Assembly (NCBI RefSeq): GCF_003987855.1 | Contig: NZ_RXIZ01000018.1 | Coordinates: 834 to 43,976, forward strand | Length of the DNA: 43,143 nucleotides | Reading direction: 5' to 3' | Origin: Hyphomicrobium sp. | Lineage (GTDB): Bacteria > Pseudomonadota > Alphaproteobacteria > Rhizobiales > Hyphomicrobiaceae | Shown: positions 31,070 to 39,457 of the stretch, in pieces | How positions within the stretch are numbered: the stretch's first letter is position 1 | Layout: each line of letters opens with the position of its first letter | Program-made: the position numbers and the translations under genes | Notes under the pieces: model-generated | What the model saw: the letters and a program-made list of their open reading frames with translations, nothing else | Told to the model about the DNA's origin: nothing | Database searches by the model: none

Positions 31070-32329
31070 ATGGACACAAGCGTCATTCGAGTCGAAGGCC
31101 TCTCGAAGAGGTATTCCATCGCGCGCCAAAGGCGAGACCGCTACAAGGCTTTGCGAGACGTCATTTCAAGTGCCGCAAAGAGCGGCCTGCGCATGAGCAT
31201 CGACGCGCTTATGCGGAAGTCTCGCGCACCTTCCGCCGAGTTCGAGGAGTTCTGGGCCCTTAGAGATGTTTCGTTCCGGGTTTCCCGCGGTGACGTGGTT
31301 GGTATCGTGGGGCGAAACGGCGCTGGCAAGTCGACATTGCTTAAAGTTCTCTCGCGCATAACCGACCCGACGCAAGGACGCGTTTCTGTTCGCGGCCGAA
31401 TTGCTAGCCTGCTCGAGGTTGGTACGGGGTTTCATCCCGAACTCACAGGCCGGGAGAATATATATTTGAACGGTGCCATTCTCGGCATGAGGCACGCGGA
31501 GATCCGACGAAAGTTCGATGAAATCGTTTCGTTCGCCGAGGTCGAGAGGTTTCTCGATACGCCGGTTAAACGGTACTCCAGCGGAATGTATGTGCGGCTA
31601 GCGTTTGCGGTCGCGGCGCATCTTGAGCCGGAGATTCTGGTCGTCGATGAAGTTTTGGCTGTGGGGGACAAGGAGTTTCAGCAGAAGTGCTTGGGCAAGA
31701 TGAAGAACGTCGCGGGTGAGGGGCGGACCGTTCTTTTTGTCAGTCATAATCTCGCGGCCGTGCGAAGCCTTTGTAACCGGGCGCTGCTAATGTCCGGAGG
31801 CGAAATTGTTATTGATGCCCCGGTCGATGCTGTCATCCGACGTTACATCAGTTCGAATGCCGGGGAATATTCCGTGTCGTTTGCTCCAAACGACTCGCGA
31901 CCGTCAATTTCGTTTGTCCGCGTCGACCGCGACGGGCTTTGCGATCGCTCTTTGGTGATAGAGATTGGTTTCGTTTCACCAAGACCCCTACAGACTGCGG
32001 TCCGAGGCGTGGTCTTGCGGGCGGATACCGGCGAACCGGTCTGGGGATCAAATAGCAGATTTCATCCAAGCAACCATTCTATGAAGGGCTTTTCCGTGGG
32101 TAGTCTGCGATGCGAAGCCAAGGGATTGCCGCTTTCAGCAGGGACCTACCACATCTCGGCTTGGCTGGCTGACTGGCACGAGGACCTTGATTCAAAATTG
32201 GATGTCTTGAGCATCGCCTTCGGCGAAGATGCAAGCGATCATCTGCGTCCACCTGTTTCAGCTCTTGGACATTTGGACTGGCCAGCAAGTTGGCGCGTGA
32301 TGCCAAGCGAAGCCGTTTCAGCGGCCTAA
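31070..32329 (+). CDS. Polysaccharide export ABC transporter ATPase with carbohydrate-binding C-terminal domain (Wzt-type)
   Basis: 419 aa. The nucleotide-binding domain (residues 1-about 245) has Walker A GRNGAGKST (about 82-90), signature YSSGMYVRLAFAVAAH (about 169) and Walker B ILVVDEVLAVGD, with H-loop FVSHN. The segment LLEVGTGFHPELTGRENIYLNG is diagnostic of polysaccharide exporters. Residues about 265-410 form a Wzt_C-type beta-sandwich (VRGVVLRADTGEPVWGSNS..., LSAGTYHISAWLAD) that binds the chain end in Wzt-type proteins. ATG 31070 follows the permease stop by 19 bp. The presence of the C-terminal domain points to end-modified chains; two methyltransferases follow downstream. Confidence 0.93.
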   Translation: MDTSVIRVEGLSKRYSIARQRRDRYKALRDVISSAAKSGLRMSIDALMRKSRAPSAEFEEFWALRDVSFRVSRGDVVGIVGRNGAGKSTLLKVLSRITDPTQGRVSVRGRIASLLEVGTGFHPELTGRENIYLNGAILGMRHAEIRRKFDEIVSFAEVERFLDTPVKRYSSGMYVRLAFAVAAHLEPEILVVDEVLAVGDKEFQQKCLGKMKNVAGEGRTVLFVSHNLAAVRSLCNRALLMSGGEIVIDAPVDAVIRRYISSNAGEYSVSFAPNDSRPSISFVRVDRDGLCDRSLVIEIGFVSPRPLQTAVRGVVLRADTGEPVWGSNSRFHPSNHSMKGFSVGSLRCEAKGLPLSAGTYHISAWLADWHEDLDSKLDVLSIAFGEDASDHLRPPVSALGHLDWPASWRVMPSEAVSAA

Positions 32330-32447
32330 ATCAATGAGTGATCGCTAAATCGGTGTTCGTGCAGCGATAAGGCTTCGGCGCGCGCTTCAAACCAGAGCTG
32401 AGGCCACGCGGTGGCAAGCCATCTACGATCGGTATCGTCAATCCACG

Positions 32448-33056
32448 ATGCTGTCTCGACAAGCTTACCTCGACAATCTCGCCATAGCTTCTTTGGTCGC
32501 TGGCAAAGCTGCTCTCTCAGGTCACGGAGTGGTGGAATGCGGGACTTGGCGGGGCGGCATGGCTGCAGGATTGATGGAAATTTTGGGTAGCGACCGCTGC
32601 TATCATTTCTTTGACAGCTTCAGTGGTTTGCCGGAAGCGAGAGTGATTGACGGCGAGGCTGCCTTACTTTGGCAAGCCAACAAAAGTGGGCCAACCTATT
32701 TCGAGAACTGCACAGCGTCTGAAGACGAGTTTCGAAAAACGATAGCTTTCGTCGGAAAGACTAGCCACGCATGCACGATACATCGAGGATTGTTCAACGA
32801 TACTGTTCCCAAGTCCGAGACGGGAGCACTCGCGCTGCTTCGTGTCGACGGGGATTGGTACGACTCCACGATGACGTGCCTCGAAGGGTTGCTTCCGCGC
32901 GTCGCAATCGGCGGTGTTGTGATCATTGATGATTATGGAACATGGGACGGGTGCACGCGCGCTGTGCATGATTATCTGGCGGTCCATAAGCGTGCGGAGT
33001 CGATTGAGAGATACGGCCGTAGTGCCGTTCCCTATCTTCGAATTAGAGGCACCTGA
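32448..33056 (+). CDS. TylF/MycF-type O-methyltransferase
   Basis: 202 aa. Family motifs: VVECGTWRGGMA (residues 28-39, SAM site), FDSFSGLPEA (55-64), LRVDGDWYDST (131-141, metal-binding Asp134/136), and VVIIDDYGTWDGCTRAV with Asp161/162. TylF/MycF enzymes methylate sugar hydroxyls in macrolide biosynthesis; homologues in bacterial surface polysaccharide clusters methylate sugars of the chain. It lies in a co-directional set with Wzm/Wzt and the glycosyltransferases, so it probably acts on the exported glycan, perhaps as a terminal cap recognised by Wzt (inference). Confidence 0.9.
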   Translation: MLSRQAYLDNLAIASLVAGKAALSGHGVVECGTWRGGMAAGLMEILGSDRCYHFFDSFSGLPEARVIDGEAALLWQANKSGPTYFENCTASEDEFRKTIAFVGKTSHACTIHRGLFNDTVPKSETGALALLRVDGDWYDSTMTCLEGLLPRVAIGGVVIIDDYGTWDGCTRAVHDYLAVHKRAESIERYGRSAVPYLRIRGT

Positions 33057-33062
33057 GTCATT

Positions 33063-33812
33063 ATGGCCGAGATTGTGTATCACTGTGAGCGGAACATTCA
33101 TTCGCTCCGCGGCGCGCGCAGTGGACTAGAAAAGCTGCTGAGGGGAAGGCAAATTGCCAGTCTTCTGGACGTCGGCTCTGGCAGAGGGACCTGGCTCGCC
33201 GCCGCCAGGGAATTGGGAATAGAAGATATCGCCGGCATCGACGGAGTCGCGGTAGATGCGTCTGAGCTTCACATCGACCCAAGCGTCATCCGAATTTTTG
33301 ATCTCAGAAAAACAGTATTTCTGGGGAGACGCTTCGATCTGGTTCTGTGTCTCGAAGTCGCCGAACATCTTGATTCAAGCTCGGCAGAAGCATTGATCGA
33401 GACGCTTTGTTTGCACGGCAACCTCGTTTTCTTCTCGGCTGCGGCTCCCGGCCAGCACGGCGAACACCACGTCAACTGCCGCTGGCCTTCATATTGGCAG
33501 GGGTTGTTCAACGCAGCAGGCTACGTCTGTAACGATGATCTACGTGAATATATCTGGGATGATTCCGAAATCGAGCCTTGGTACAGGCAAAACCTGTTCT
33601 CGGCACACTCAGATCCAGAGCTTGCAGGGACAGAACCGCGAATCCGGGCGCTGATTCATCCTGAGATGACGCGACACATGGATTTTGCGGACTCTCCGCT
33701 GGCTAGGAAGCAGTTCAATCTTTCGGAAGGCGTTTACAGTCCATATCATTACATGCGCCTTTTTGGTCGATCGATCAGGCGCCGCATTACCCAGGGTGCA
33801 GCCAGCACTTAG
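33063..33812 (+). CDS. Class I SAM-dependent methyltransferase
   Basis: 249 aa with the SAM-binding Rossmann motif LLDVGSGRGTW (residues 34-44), the acidic second strand GIDGVAVDASEL and the post-I motif RFDLVLCLEVAEHLD, a typical Methyltransf_23 layout. The C-terminal half is less conserved. It starts 6 bp after the TylF-type gene and ends 1 bp before the GT2 start, so it is within the same unit. Its substrate cannot be read from the sequence; a glycan or glycolipid is likely from context. Confidence 0.88.
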   Translation: MAEIVYHCERNIHSLRGARSGLEKLLRGRQIASLLDVGSGRGTWLAAARELGIEDIAGIDGVAVDASELHIDPSVIRIFDLRKTVFLGRRFDLVLCLEVAEHLDSSSAEALIETLCLHGNLVFFSAAAPGQHGEHHVNCRWPSYWQGLFNAAGYVCNDDLREYIWDDSEIEPWYRQNLFSAHSDPELAGTEPRIRALIHPEMTRHMDFADSPLARKQFNLSEGVYSPYHYMRLFGRSIRRRITQGAAST

Positions 33813-33813
33813 G

Positions 33814-34878
33814 ATGGACCGAGCTTCAATATATGGTGCGTCAGTAATTGGCGTGTCAGTTGTTATCTGCGCGCATAACAGTGCCGCACGAGTTCGGCCT
33901 ACGCTCCAAGCTCTAGCGCGGTGTCGTGCACATTTCCCAGTTGAGATCATACTGGTTGATAACAACTCGAGCGACGCCACTGCCGAGATTTCCGAACAGA
34001 TATGGCTGGCCGTTGGAAATTCCCATTTCGCCTTCTCGGTCGTAAGTGAGCCGCAGGCAGGCCTTATCTACGCTCGAAGAAAGGGAGCTGCGGTCGCATC
34101 GTACGACATCGTCATTTTCTGCGATGACGATAATTGGCTGAGCGAAGATTACCTTGTGAATGCCGTCAGGATCATGGCGGACGGAGGTGTCGGCGCTGCT
34201 GGCGGCTGCTCTACACCGACCAATCCAGAACGGTTGCCGGCGTGGTTCTATACCTTCTCCTGGGGTTACGCCGTCGGAGTGCCGTTCGACTGCATCGAGA
34301 AACTGCCGTCAGGCGACGTAACGGAGCACCATGTCACTGCGTTATGGGGAGCGGGCATGATTGTCCGCCGCGACGCGCTGCGTTTTCTTTTCTCGTTACC
34401 AGGCTTTCCAGCGCTTACAGGCAGAAAAGGTTTAACCGTCGCGTCCGGGGAAGATCTAGAAATATCCGCTTGTATCGCCTGCGCGGGATACAGCCTCCTT
34501 TTCAGCAGCACTCTGCATTTCAAGCATGATATTGCGCCGGAACGCCTCACCGCGGATTATGCAAAAAAGCTTTTCGGAAGCTTCGGAGCAGGGTTTGAAG
34601 TGGTCGGTCACTACCGAACTACAGCAGAGGCCCTGAAGTATCCGTGTTGGTGTGCAGTGCTCGGGTCTATTCGAATTCTAAAGCACGCACTGCATTGGCG
34701 GTTGCGTCACGATTCATTTCTGCCAGTTCTGGCTGCCTTACGGCTCTCTATTGCCATGAATGAGCATCAGCGGCGAATTTTCGATACGGTGCAGCGGATT
34801 CAGAAGCACCGGACAGAACGTATGGGTCCGACCTCGCCCGCCAAGTGTTCCGTTGTTTCGCAGCCCTTAACTGAATGA
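33814..34878 (+). CDS. Family 2 glycosyltransferase
   Basis: 354 aa from ATG 33814. GT-A fold motifs: SVVICAHNSAARVRPTLQAL (residues 15-34), EIILVDNNSSDATAEI (44-59), AGLIYARRKGA and the metal-binding DDD at residues 104-106 in IVIFCDDDNWLSEDYL. A later GAGMIVRRDALRFL and SGEDLEISACI segment matches the ED acceptor motif. It starts one base after the methyltransferase stop and overlaps the next gene as ATGA. It is a cytoplasmic enzyme building the repeat unit or adaptor of the surface glycan. Confidence 0.9.
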   Translation: MDRASIYGASVIGVSVVICAHNSAARVRPTLQALARCRAHFPVEIILVDNNSSDATAEISEQIWLAVGNSHFAFSVVSEPQAGLIYARRKGAAVASYDIVIFCDDDNWLSEDYLVNAVRIMADGGVGAAGGCSTPTNPERLPAWFYTFSWGYAVGVPFDCIEKLPSGDVTEHHVTALWGAGMIVRRDALRFLFSLPGFPALTGRKGLTVASGEDLEISACIACAGYSLLFSSTLHFKHDIAPERLTADYAKKLFGSFGAGFEVVGHYRTTAEALKYPCWCAVLGSIRILKHALHWRLRHDSFLPVLAALRLSIAMNEHQRRIFDTVQRIQKHRTERMGPTSPAKCSVVSQPLTE

Positions 34879-36257
34879 ATGCAGCTGAGGCCCGCTTGGG
34901 AGACCTTCGGAGACGAGTCTGCCTGCATCTCGTAGGCGCTTCGACGATCTCAGGAGGCGGGGGCTCGAATACCTTTATTCGGGGATTAGCGCGTCGGCAG
35001 GCTGATCTCGGATGGACGCCGATCGTGGTGCTCAGTCAAGGGCGTGGCCAGACTGTCGGAAATGACGATAAATCCAGCGAGAATTTCGAAGTGCGCGTGC
35101 TTCCTGAAGTTCGAGGAGTTGACCGACGCGCATATTATAACCGCTGTCCGGTCGAGGCACCCGGAGTCGCGGAATTGTTCAGCGAACTGTGTCCGCGAGT
35201 CGTGCATTTTCATACGCTCAATCCGGCCGCGGGGAGGTTGCACCTAGAAGCGGCGAAGGCTGTGAATGCGCGTACGGTCGTGACTTATCATACCGGTGGT
35301 ATCTCCTGCCCACAGACAGGTCTTCTGGAAAACGGGCGAGCGCCATGCGACGGCCGTCTTTCACTCGAGCGCTGTACGCGCTGTCGCTTTGCTAACCGGG
35401 GGATCCCTAGGCCTGTCGCCGAATTTCTCGCCCGTCATCCAAGTAGAATGGGGTCACATGCTGATTCTTCGTTATTTGGTCGATTGGTATCATCGCGCGC
35501 AATGACCGATGAGTTCATTCGTTCCTTTCATCACGCCGTCAGCCTAATCGACGTTTTTCACATTCAGTCTCGCTGGATCGCTGACGTTCTTCGGACAAAT
35601 GGAGTTCCAGCATCGAAGTTGGCGCTTGTGGAAATGGGGGTCGCACAGGCCGCTGCCGTCGGGAGATCTGACTTACCTGAGAGCTTCAGCAAGGATCGTC
35701 CGCTTCGACTGGTATTCGCGGGGCGCTGCATCGATGTCAAAGGCATTGAAACGATTCTGGCTGCGTTTCGAATTCTGCCGCCCGCAGTCCCTGTGGAAGT
35801 CTCGTTTCTAGGTAGTGGATGGGAAACAGCGTATGGCGTGAAATTGCTTCGTCAGTTCGATCGGGACATTCGGCTCCAACGGCCGCGCGTGATTTGCAAT
35901 GATGATATTCTAGAAGAGTTAGGCCGGCACGACGTCTGCATCGTTCCTTCAATTTGGCTAGAGACTGGCCCCTTGGCTGTCTACGAAGCGATGGCGGCGG
36001 GAGTGCCTGTGGTTGGAAGCTGTCTTGGCGGTATTGCCGAACGCGTCCGTCACAACATCGATGGACTGCTATTTCAGCCAGGTAATGCGCGAGAACTTGC
36101 GCAAATCATTCGAGCACTCGTGGCCTGCCCAGACCGACTCCGTCAGCTGCAGCGGAATATTAAGCCCCAACGTACATTTGATGATATGACGCAAGAGTTG
36201 GACAAGATTTATCTTGAAGGAGAACCAGCTTCGTGCGGATCCGGCTCAGGATGCTAG
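34875..36257 (+). CDS. Family 4 glycosyltransferase
   Basis: 460 aa. An N-terminal GT4 domain (LHLVGASTISGGGGSNTFIRGLARRQADLGW) and a C-terminal half with LVFAGRCIDVKGIETILAA and the EX7E motif E363...E371 in ETGPLAVYEAMAAGVPVVGS. Around residues 143-175 a four-cysteine cluster occurs (C..x..C...CTRC), as in some GT4 enzymes of rhizobial surface polysaccharides. The ATGA overlap with the GT2 gene shows coupling. It closes the co-directional cluster; the following gene is on the other strand. Confidence 0.9.
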   Translation: MNAAEARLGDLRRRVCLHLVGASTISGGGGSNTFIRGLARRQADLGWTPIVVLSQGRGQTVGNDDKSSENFEVRVLPEVRGVDRRAYYNRCPVEAPGVAELFSELCPRVVHFHTLNPAAGRLHLEAAKAVNARTVVTYHTGGISCPQTGLLENGRAPCDGRLSLERCTRCRFANRGIPRPVAEFLARHPSRMGSHADSSLFGRLVSSRAMTDEFIRSFHHAVSLIDVFHIQSRWIADVLRTNGVPASKLALVEMGVAQAAAVGRSDLPESFSKDRPLRLVFAGRCIDVKGIETILAAFRILPPAVPVEVSFLGSGWETAYGVKLLRQFDRDIRLQRPRVICNDDILEELGRHDVCIVPSIWLETGPLAVYEAMAAGVPVVGSCLGGIAERVRHNIDGLLFQPGNARELAQIIRALVACPDRLRQLQRNIKPQRTFDDMTQELDKIYLEGEPASCGSGSGC

Positions 36258-36298
36258 TTCCGCTTGAAAGTCTTTAGCGAGCCGGCAGAAGTCTTCCG

Positions 36299-37483
36299 TC
36301 AAGTTTGCTTTCGTTCGGCACCTAGAGAAGCTGTGAGATAGAGGTTCACGCGGAGACCTCCGTGCGCCACTGGTCCCTGGGGCTTTCCGAATGGAAGTCC
36401 AGTCGCCGAGGCCAGCGACGGTTCGTTCGTTATGAGACCAACCCGCCATCCTGGAAACCTGGTGATGAGGATTTCGCCAAAGTTTCGATAGAGCGCGACA
36501 AGACGTTTCTTATCGCCGATTCGATCTCCATAGGGCGGGTTTGCGATGACGAGGCCGGCAGGACCGTCCGGCGCTTTGAGCTCTTTAATCGAAAGCTCGT
36601 GAAATTCAGTCAAATGTTCGACGCCTGCGCGCTCCGCGTTTGCTCGGCTCATTGTAATTGCCCCTGCATCGCGGTCGCTCCCGTAGAAGCGAGGGACATT
36701 CGCCCGACTAGGCTCCGTTGCCAGCATTGCCTGCCACGCGACTGGATCGAATGTGGCTAGTTGCTCGAATGCAAAGTGCCTTGATCGGCCGGGCAGCAAA
36801 CCTGCCGCTATTTCCGCAGCCTCTATGACGAACGTGCCGGAACCGCACATCGGATCCAGCACCGACTCGTGGCCGCTATAGCCGCACATGCGTAGGAATA
36901 GAGAAGCCATGGTTTCACGCATCGGCGCTCTATTGACTGCCTGCTTATGGCCACGCTTGTGAAGAAGATCACCGGAGGTATCGACAGCGATTGTGCAGAC
37001 GTCGTTCTCGATGCGAGCCCTAATGCAAACGTCAGCATTTGAATAAAACCGAGCGCCAAGCTCTTCTTGGATTGCTCTTTGAATGCGTTGTTCGGCGGCG
37101 CCTGAATGATAGATTTTCGAATGTGAACAGGATGCTTCCACTCGGAAGGGTACGTCGCGTCGCAGGAATGCGTTCCAACCCACTTTGCGCGCGCGCTTGT
37201 CGAGTTCAGACAGATGTGATGCCCTGAACGATGTAATGCGCGCGACGACGCGCGTGGGACCGCGAAGTTCCAGATTGGCGCGCCAGACATCTGGCCAGCC
37301 GCCTTTGATCGTTACGCCCCCTTTGCGAATCGAAGGGGACTTAAAACCCTTCTCCCTGATCTCATTCTGGAGCGCGGCCTCAAGGCCAGGAGGCACGACG
37401 AGAAAAATTTCCAATTCGTTTGTGTAGGAACCCATGGGGTCTGCATAGCGACAAGTCTCGCAATCTGCGACAGCTTTTTTCAT
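36299..37483 (-). CDS. rlmL: THUMP-domain RNA methyltransferase (RlmL/COG0116 type)
   Basis: 394 aa. A THUMP domain (about residues 45-170, with SELDKRARKVGW and SNADVCIRARIENDVCTIAVDTSG) is followed by a class I methyltransferase domain with DPMCGSGTFVIEAA (about 210-222) and the N6/N2-type catalytic motif NPPYGDRIG (about 313-321). E. coli RlmL methylates G2445 of 23S rRNA (N2); E. coli RlmL is fused to RlmK, while this is the short single-domain form typical of alphaproteobacteria. The start is ATG 37483; ATG 37435 would give a protein that begins closer to the family start (GSYTNELEIFLVVPPGLE). It is convergent with the glycosyltransferase cluster. Confidence 0.88.
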   Translation of the reverse strand: MKKAVADCETCRYADPMGSYTNELEIFLVVPPGLEAALQNEIREKGFKSPSIRKGGVTIKGGWPDVWRANLELRGPTRVVARITSFRASHLSELDKRARKVGWNAFLRRDVPFRVEASCSHSKIYHSGAAEQRIQRAIQEELGARFYSNADVCIRARIENDVCTIAVDTSGDLLHKRGHKQAVNRAPMRETMASLFLRMCGYSGHESVLDPMCGSGTFVIEAAEIAAGLLPGRSRHFAFEQLATFDPVAWQAMLATEPSRANVPRFYGSDRDAGAITMSRANAERAGVEHLTEFHELSIKELKAPDGPAGLVIANPPYGDRIGDKKRLVALYRNFGEILITRFPGWRVGLITNEPSLASATGLPFGKPQGPVAHGGLRVNLYLTASLGAERKQT

Positions 37484-37580
37484 CTCGATTGGGCGATGGC
37501 GTTTCGCTGGGCCGGTGGCGAAAGGCGGTGAAGCCGCTTACATTAGCACGATCGATGATGGCGTAGGAGTGGCGAGCCAA

Positions 37581-38030
37581 ATGGACAGAACGGAGCTTAC
37601 TTGCCGGCTCATCCGGCCTGACGAAACATACGATGGTAAGCAGGGCTTGACGTACTTCTGCGGGATAGCCGCGGAGACGGTCGGATCCAAAAGCATCTGT
37701 ATGCATCTTCTAACCATCCCACCGGGCGGGCGGGCCAAAGCCCATATGCATGAAAATCACGAGACCGCAATTTACGTTTTAGATGGTGAGGCGATTGCGC
37801 TTTACGGCGACAAGCTTCAGCATCACGTCGTCACAAAATCCGGCGATTTATTTTACATCCCAGCAGGTGTGCCGCATCTGCCTATCAACATAAGCGACAA
37901 GCCTATTTCTGCGATAATCGCTCGGACCGATCCCAACGAACAGGAAAGTGTCGTCTTGCTGCCGGATTTGGAGATTTATGCCGATCAGGCAATTGCGCGG
38001 CTCGTGAAATTAGGCCCGCCGGCGGGATAA
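37581..38030 (+). CDS. Cupin-domain protein
   Basis: 149 aa single-cupin protein. Motif 1 is clear: PPGGRAKAHMHENHETAIYVLDG with H55, H57 and E61 as metal ligands. Motif 2 is SGDLFYIPAGVPHLPIN with H99. The N-terminal TCRLIRPDETYDGKQGLTYF and the C-terminal ARTDPNEQESVVLLP are typical of a widespread group of mononuclear cupins with no assigned reaction. I use ATG 37581 (GGAG 11 nt upstream) rather than the frame start GTG 37515, which adds residues not found in the group. It is divergent from rlmL and convergent with the next gene. Confidence 0.85.
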   Translation: MDRTELTCRLIRPDETYDGKQGLTYFCGIAAETVGSKSICMHLLTIPPGGRAKAHMHENHETAIYVLDGEAIALYGDKLQHHVVTKSGDLFYIPAGVPHLPINISDKPISAIIARTDPNEQESVVLLPDLEIYADQAIARLVKLGPPAG

Positions 38031-38037
38031 CAAGATT

Positions 38038-38055
38038 CTTGAGAGCATCCTCAAG
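38038..38055. terminator. Weak hairpin between cupin and small membrane protein genes
   Basis: CTTGAG (38038-38043) pairs with CTCAAG (38050-38055) around a 6-nt loop, between the convergent stops. No strong T-tract follows; a bidirectional weak terminator is possible. Confidence 0.35.
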
Positions 38056-38338
38056 CTTCTGGCTTTAACGGCGCTGGCGGATGGCTAGGTTCTTTGTGAA
38101 AGTATTTGAGCGTCACATAAGCTCCGATCCAGGAGCCTACGATGGCGAATGCCACGTATACCCAGTTATTCGTGTAGCTTATCACCGCAAAAGAGGAGAG
38201 CATGTACCAAATGCCGCTCCAATTGGCAGCTGATAGCGGACGCCTGCTCACAACTGAAGCCGTGAACTTCACATATGCCGCGTCCGTTGCAGCGGTTGCG
38301 ACGAGCACGCCTGCGCCAATTAGCGGGTCAAAATTCAT
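38051..38338 (-). CDS. Small three-helix membrane protein, unknown function
   Basis: 95 aa. Three hydrophobic segments: LIGAGVLVATAATDAAYVKFTASVV, SGIWYMLSSFAVISY and VYVAFAIVGSWIGAYVTLKYF. A short Pro-rich tail ends the protein. ATG 38338 is fixed by a perfect AGGAGG 5 nt upstream, so the longer frame to 38392 is not real. Similar small proteins are widespread in Rhizobiales as hypothetical membrane proteins; no function is known to me. It stands alone beside the 420-bp AT-rich spacer that precedes the chemotaxis genes. Confidence 0.8.
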   Translation of the reverse strand: MNFDPLIGAGVLVATAATDAAYVKFTASVVSRRPLSAANWSGIWYMLSSFAVISYTNNWVYVAFAIVGSWIGAYVTLKYFHKEPSHPPAPLKPEA

Positions 38339-38392
38339 CCGGTCCTCCTGGGCGTAGAATTCAGCGGCTAAATCGGGGCGCGTCCGATGCAT

Positions 38393-38758
38393 TTATGCAG
38401 GCCGCCGATCGTCGGATATGGGGACGTTAAGCGATACATATTCAGATTATTATAATGACGATCCGCGCCCCATTTTTTGTTGCATATCGCATGGCCGGCG
38501 AGTCGGTTTTAAAATTCATTAAATACCCCGTGGGGGATCTTTGTTTTTTAGCTTGCAATAGGCGCGCTCGGCGGATTTTTTTACGTCTGATTACCTTTGG
38601 TAATTGCAGATAATACTTACCTGAGTCTGATTTCTATCAGGTTATCTTGTCTCGTTTGTAGACAAATCCGCGGTGCAATTATCCTCAAATTAATTACTCG
38701 GACCGATATCATAAATGCACACAGATTCCGGGTCATCGCAGCAAGAGGTCATTTAATC
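38393..38758. other. AT-rich spacer upstream of the chemotaxis operon with two inverted repeats
   Basis: No gene seen. The stretch is far richer in A/T than its neighbours. It holds two perfect inverted repeats: ATTACC-TTT-GGTAAT (38590-38604) and ACCTGA-N12-TCAGGT (38619-38642). Promoters of the chemotaxis unit and of the small membrane protein must lie here. A TTAA-N6-TTAA near 38512-38525 resembles a CtrA box but has the wrong spacing. Confidence 0.5.
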
Positions 38759-39088
38759 GTGCGCCAAAATAAAAACGAGAGCGCTGATTCCACTTTGGAT
38801 CTTTCGGGTCTTTTGACCATACGAACGATCAATGAGGCTAAGGAAGTTCTCTGGCGTGCCCTGAAGGACAACAGGGCCCTGCGCCTTTTGATTGATGACG
38901 AGGCCGACGTAGACGTTGCGGGGATCCAGCTGATCCTTTCTGCAAAAGCTTATGCAACGAGCGAATCGATCGATCTTTCGCTCTCGGCGCCGATATCGGG
39001 TCGGGGATTGAATGTGATGGAGCGTGGAGGATTTATCGCTGGGCTATCGGATGAGGGTCGGCGTTTTTGGTTGCTGGAGGGCCGCTAA
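38759..39088 (+). CDS. STAS-domain protein of the chemotaxis operon
   Basis: 109 aa from GTG 38759 (GAGGT about 8 nt upstream; the frame runs back to 38597 but that part is not STAS-like). It has the STAS fold order: STLDLSGLLTIRTINEAKEVL, ALRLLIDDEADVDVAGIQLILSAKAYA, IDLSLSAPISGRGLNVMERGGF. In STAS anti-anti-sigma factors a Ser or Thr follows the Asp of the D-S/T-x-G motif; here the site reads DVAG, so phospho-regulation of the usual kind is unlikely. Small STAS proteins often lead chemotaxis operons in alphaproteobacteria. It touches cheY (stop TAA, then ATG). Confidence 0.75.
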   Translation: MRQNKNESADSTLDLSGLLTIRTINEAKEVLWRALKDNRALRLLIDDEADVDVAGIQLILSAKAYATSESIDLSLSAPISGRGLNVMERGGFIAGLSDEGRRFWLLEGR

Positions 39089-39457
39089 ATGGCTGGGTCA
39101 ATTCTAACGGTAGACGATTCGTCGAGTATACGTGTTGCAATCAAAGTCGCGCTGACGGGCGCCGGATATACCGTCACTGAGGCGGGCGACGGCGCTGAGG
39201 GAATTCGCAAAGCCAACGCCGGTAAGTTCGATCTCATTATTACCGATCTCAACATGCCCGTAATGGACGGGCTTACCATGATCGAAGAACTGCGAAAAAT
39301 TCCGGCGCACGGTGGCGTACCGATCATCTTTCTCACCACGGAATCTGATGCCGCCCTCAAGCAACGCGCTAAAGCCGCCGGCGCAACGGGTTGGCTCACG
39401 AAGCCTTTCCAGGCCGACAATCTGCTTAAGATAGTCAAGAAGGTTCTGGGCCAATGA
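39089..39457 (+). CDS. cheY: CheY-like response regulator
   Basis: 122 aa single receiver domain. Phospho-acceptor Asp53 in LIITDLNMPVMDG, acidic pair Asp9/Asp10 in ILTVDDSSSIR, conserved Thr in FLTTESD (about 83) and Lys105 in WLTKPF. It should be phosphorylated by the CheA encoded next and act on the flagellar switch or another target. The ATG follows the STAS stop at once, and its own stop overlaps the cheA start as ATGA. Confidence 0.95.
   Translation: MAGSILTVDDSSSIRVAIKVALTGAGYTVTEAGDGAEGIRKANAGKFDLIITDLNMPVMDGLTMIEELRKIPAHGGVPIIFLTTESDAALKQRAKAAGATGWLTKPFQADNLLKIVKKVLGQ

Noticed and set aside
38512-38525. Second CtrA-like box TTAA-N6-TTAA before the chemotaxis genes
   Set aside because: Spacing is 6, not 7, in a very AT-rich stretch where TTAA pairs are expected by chance.
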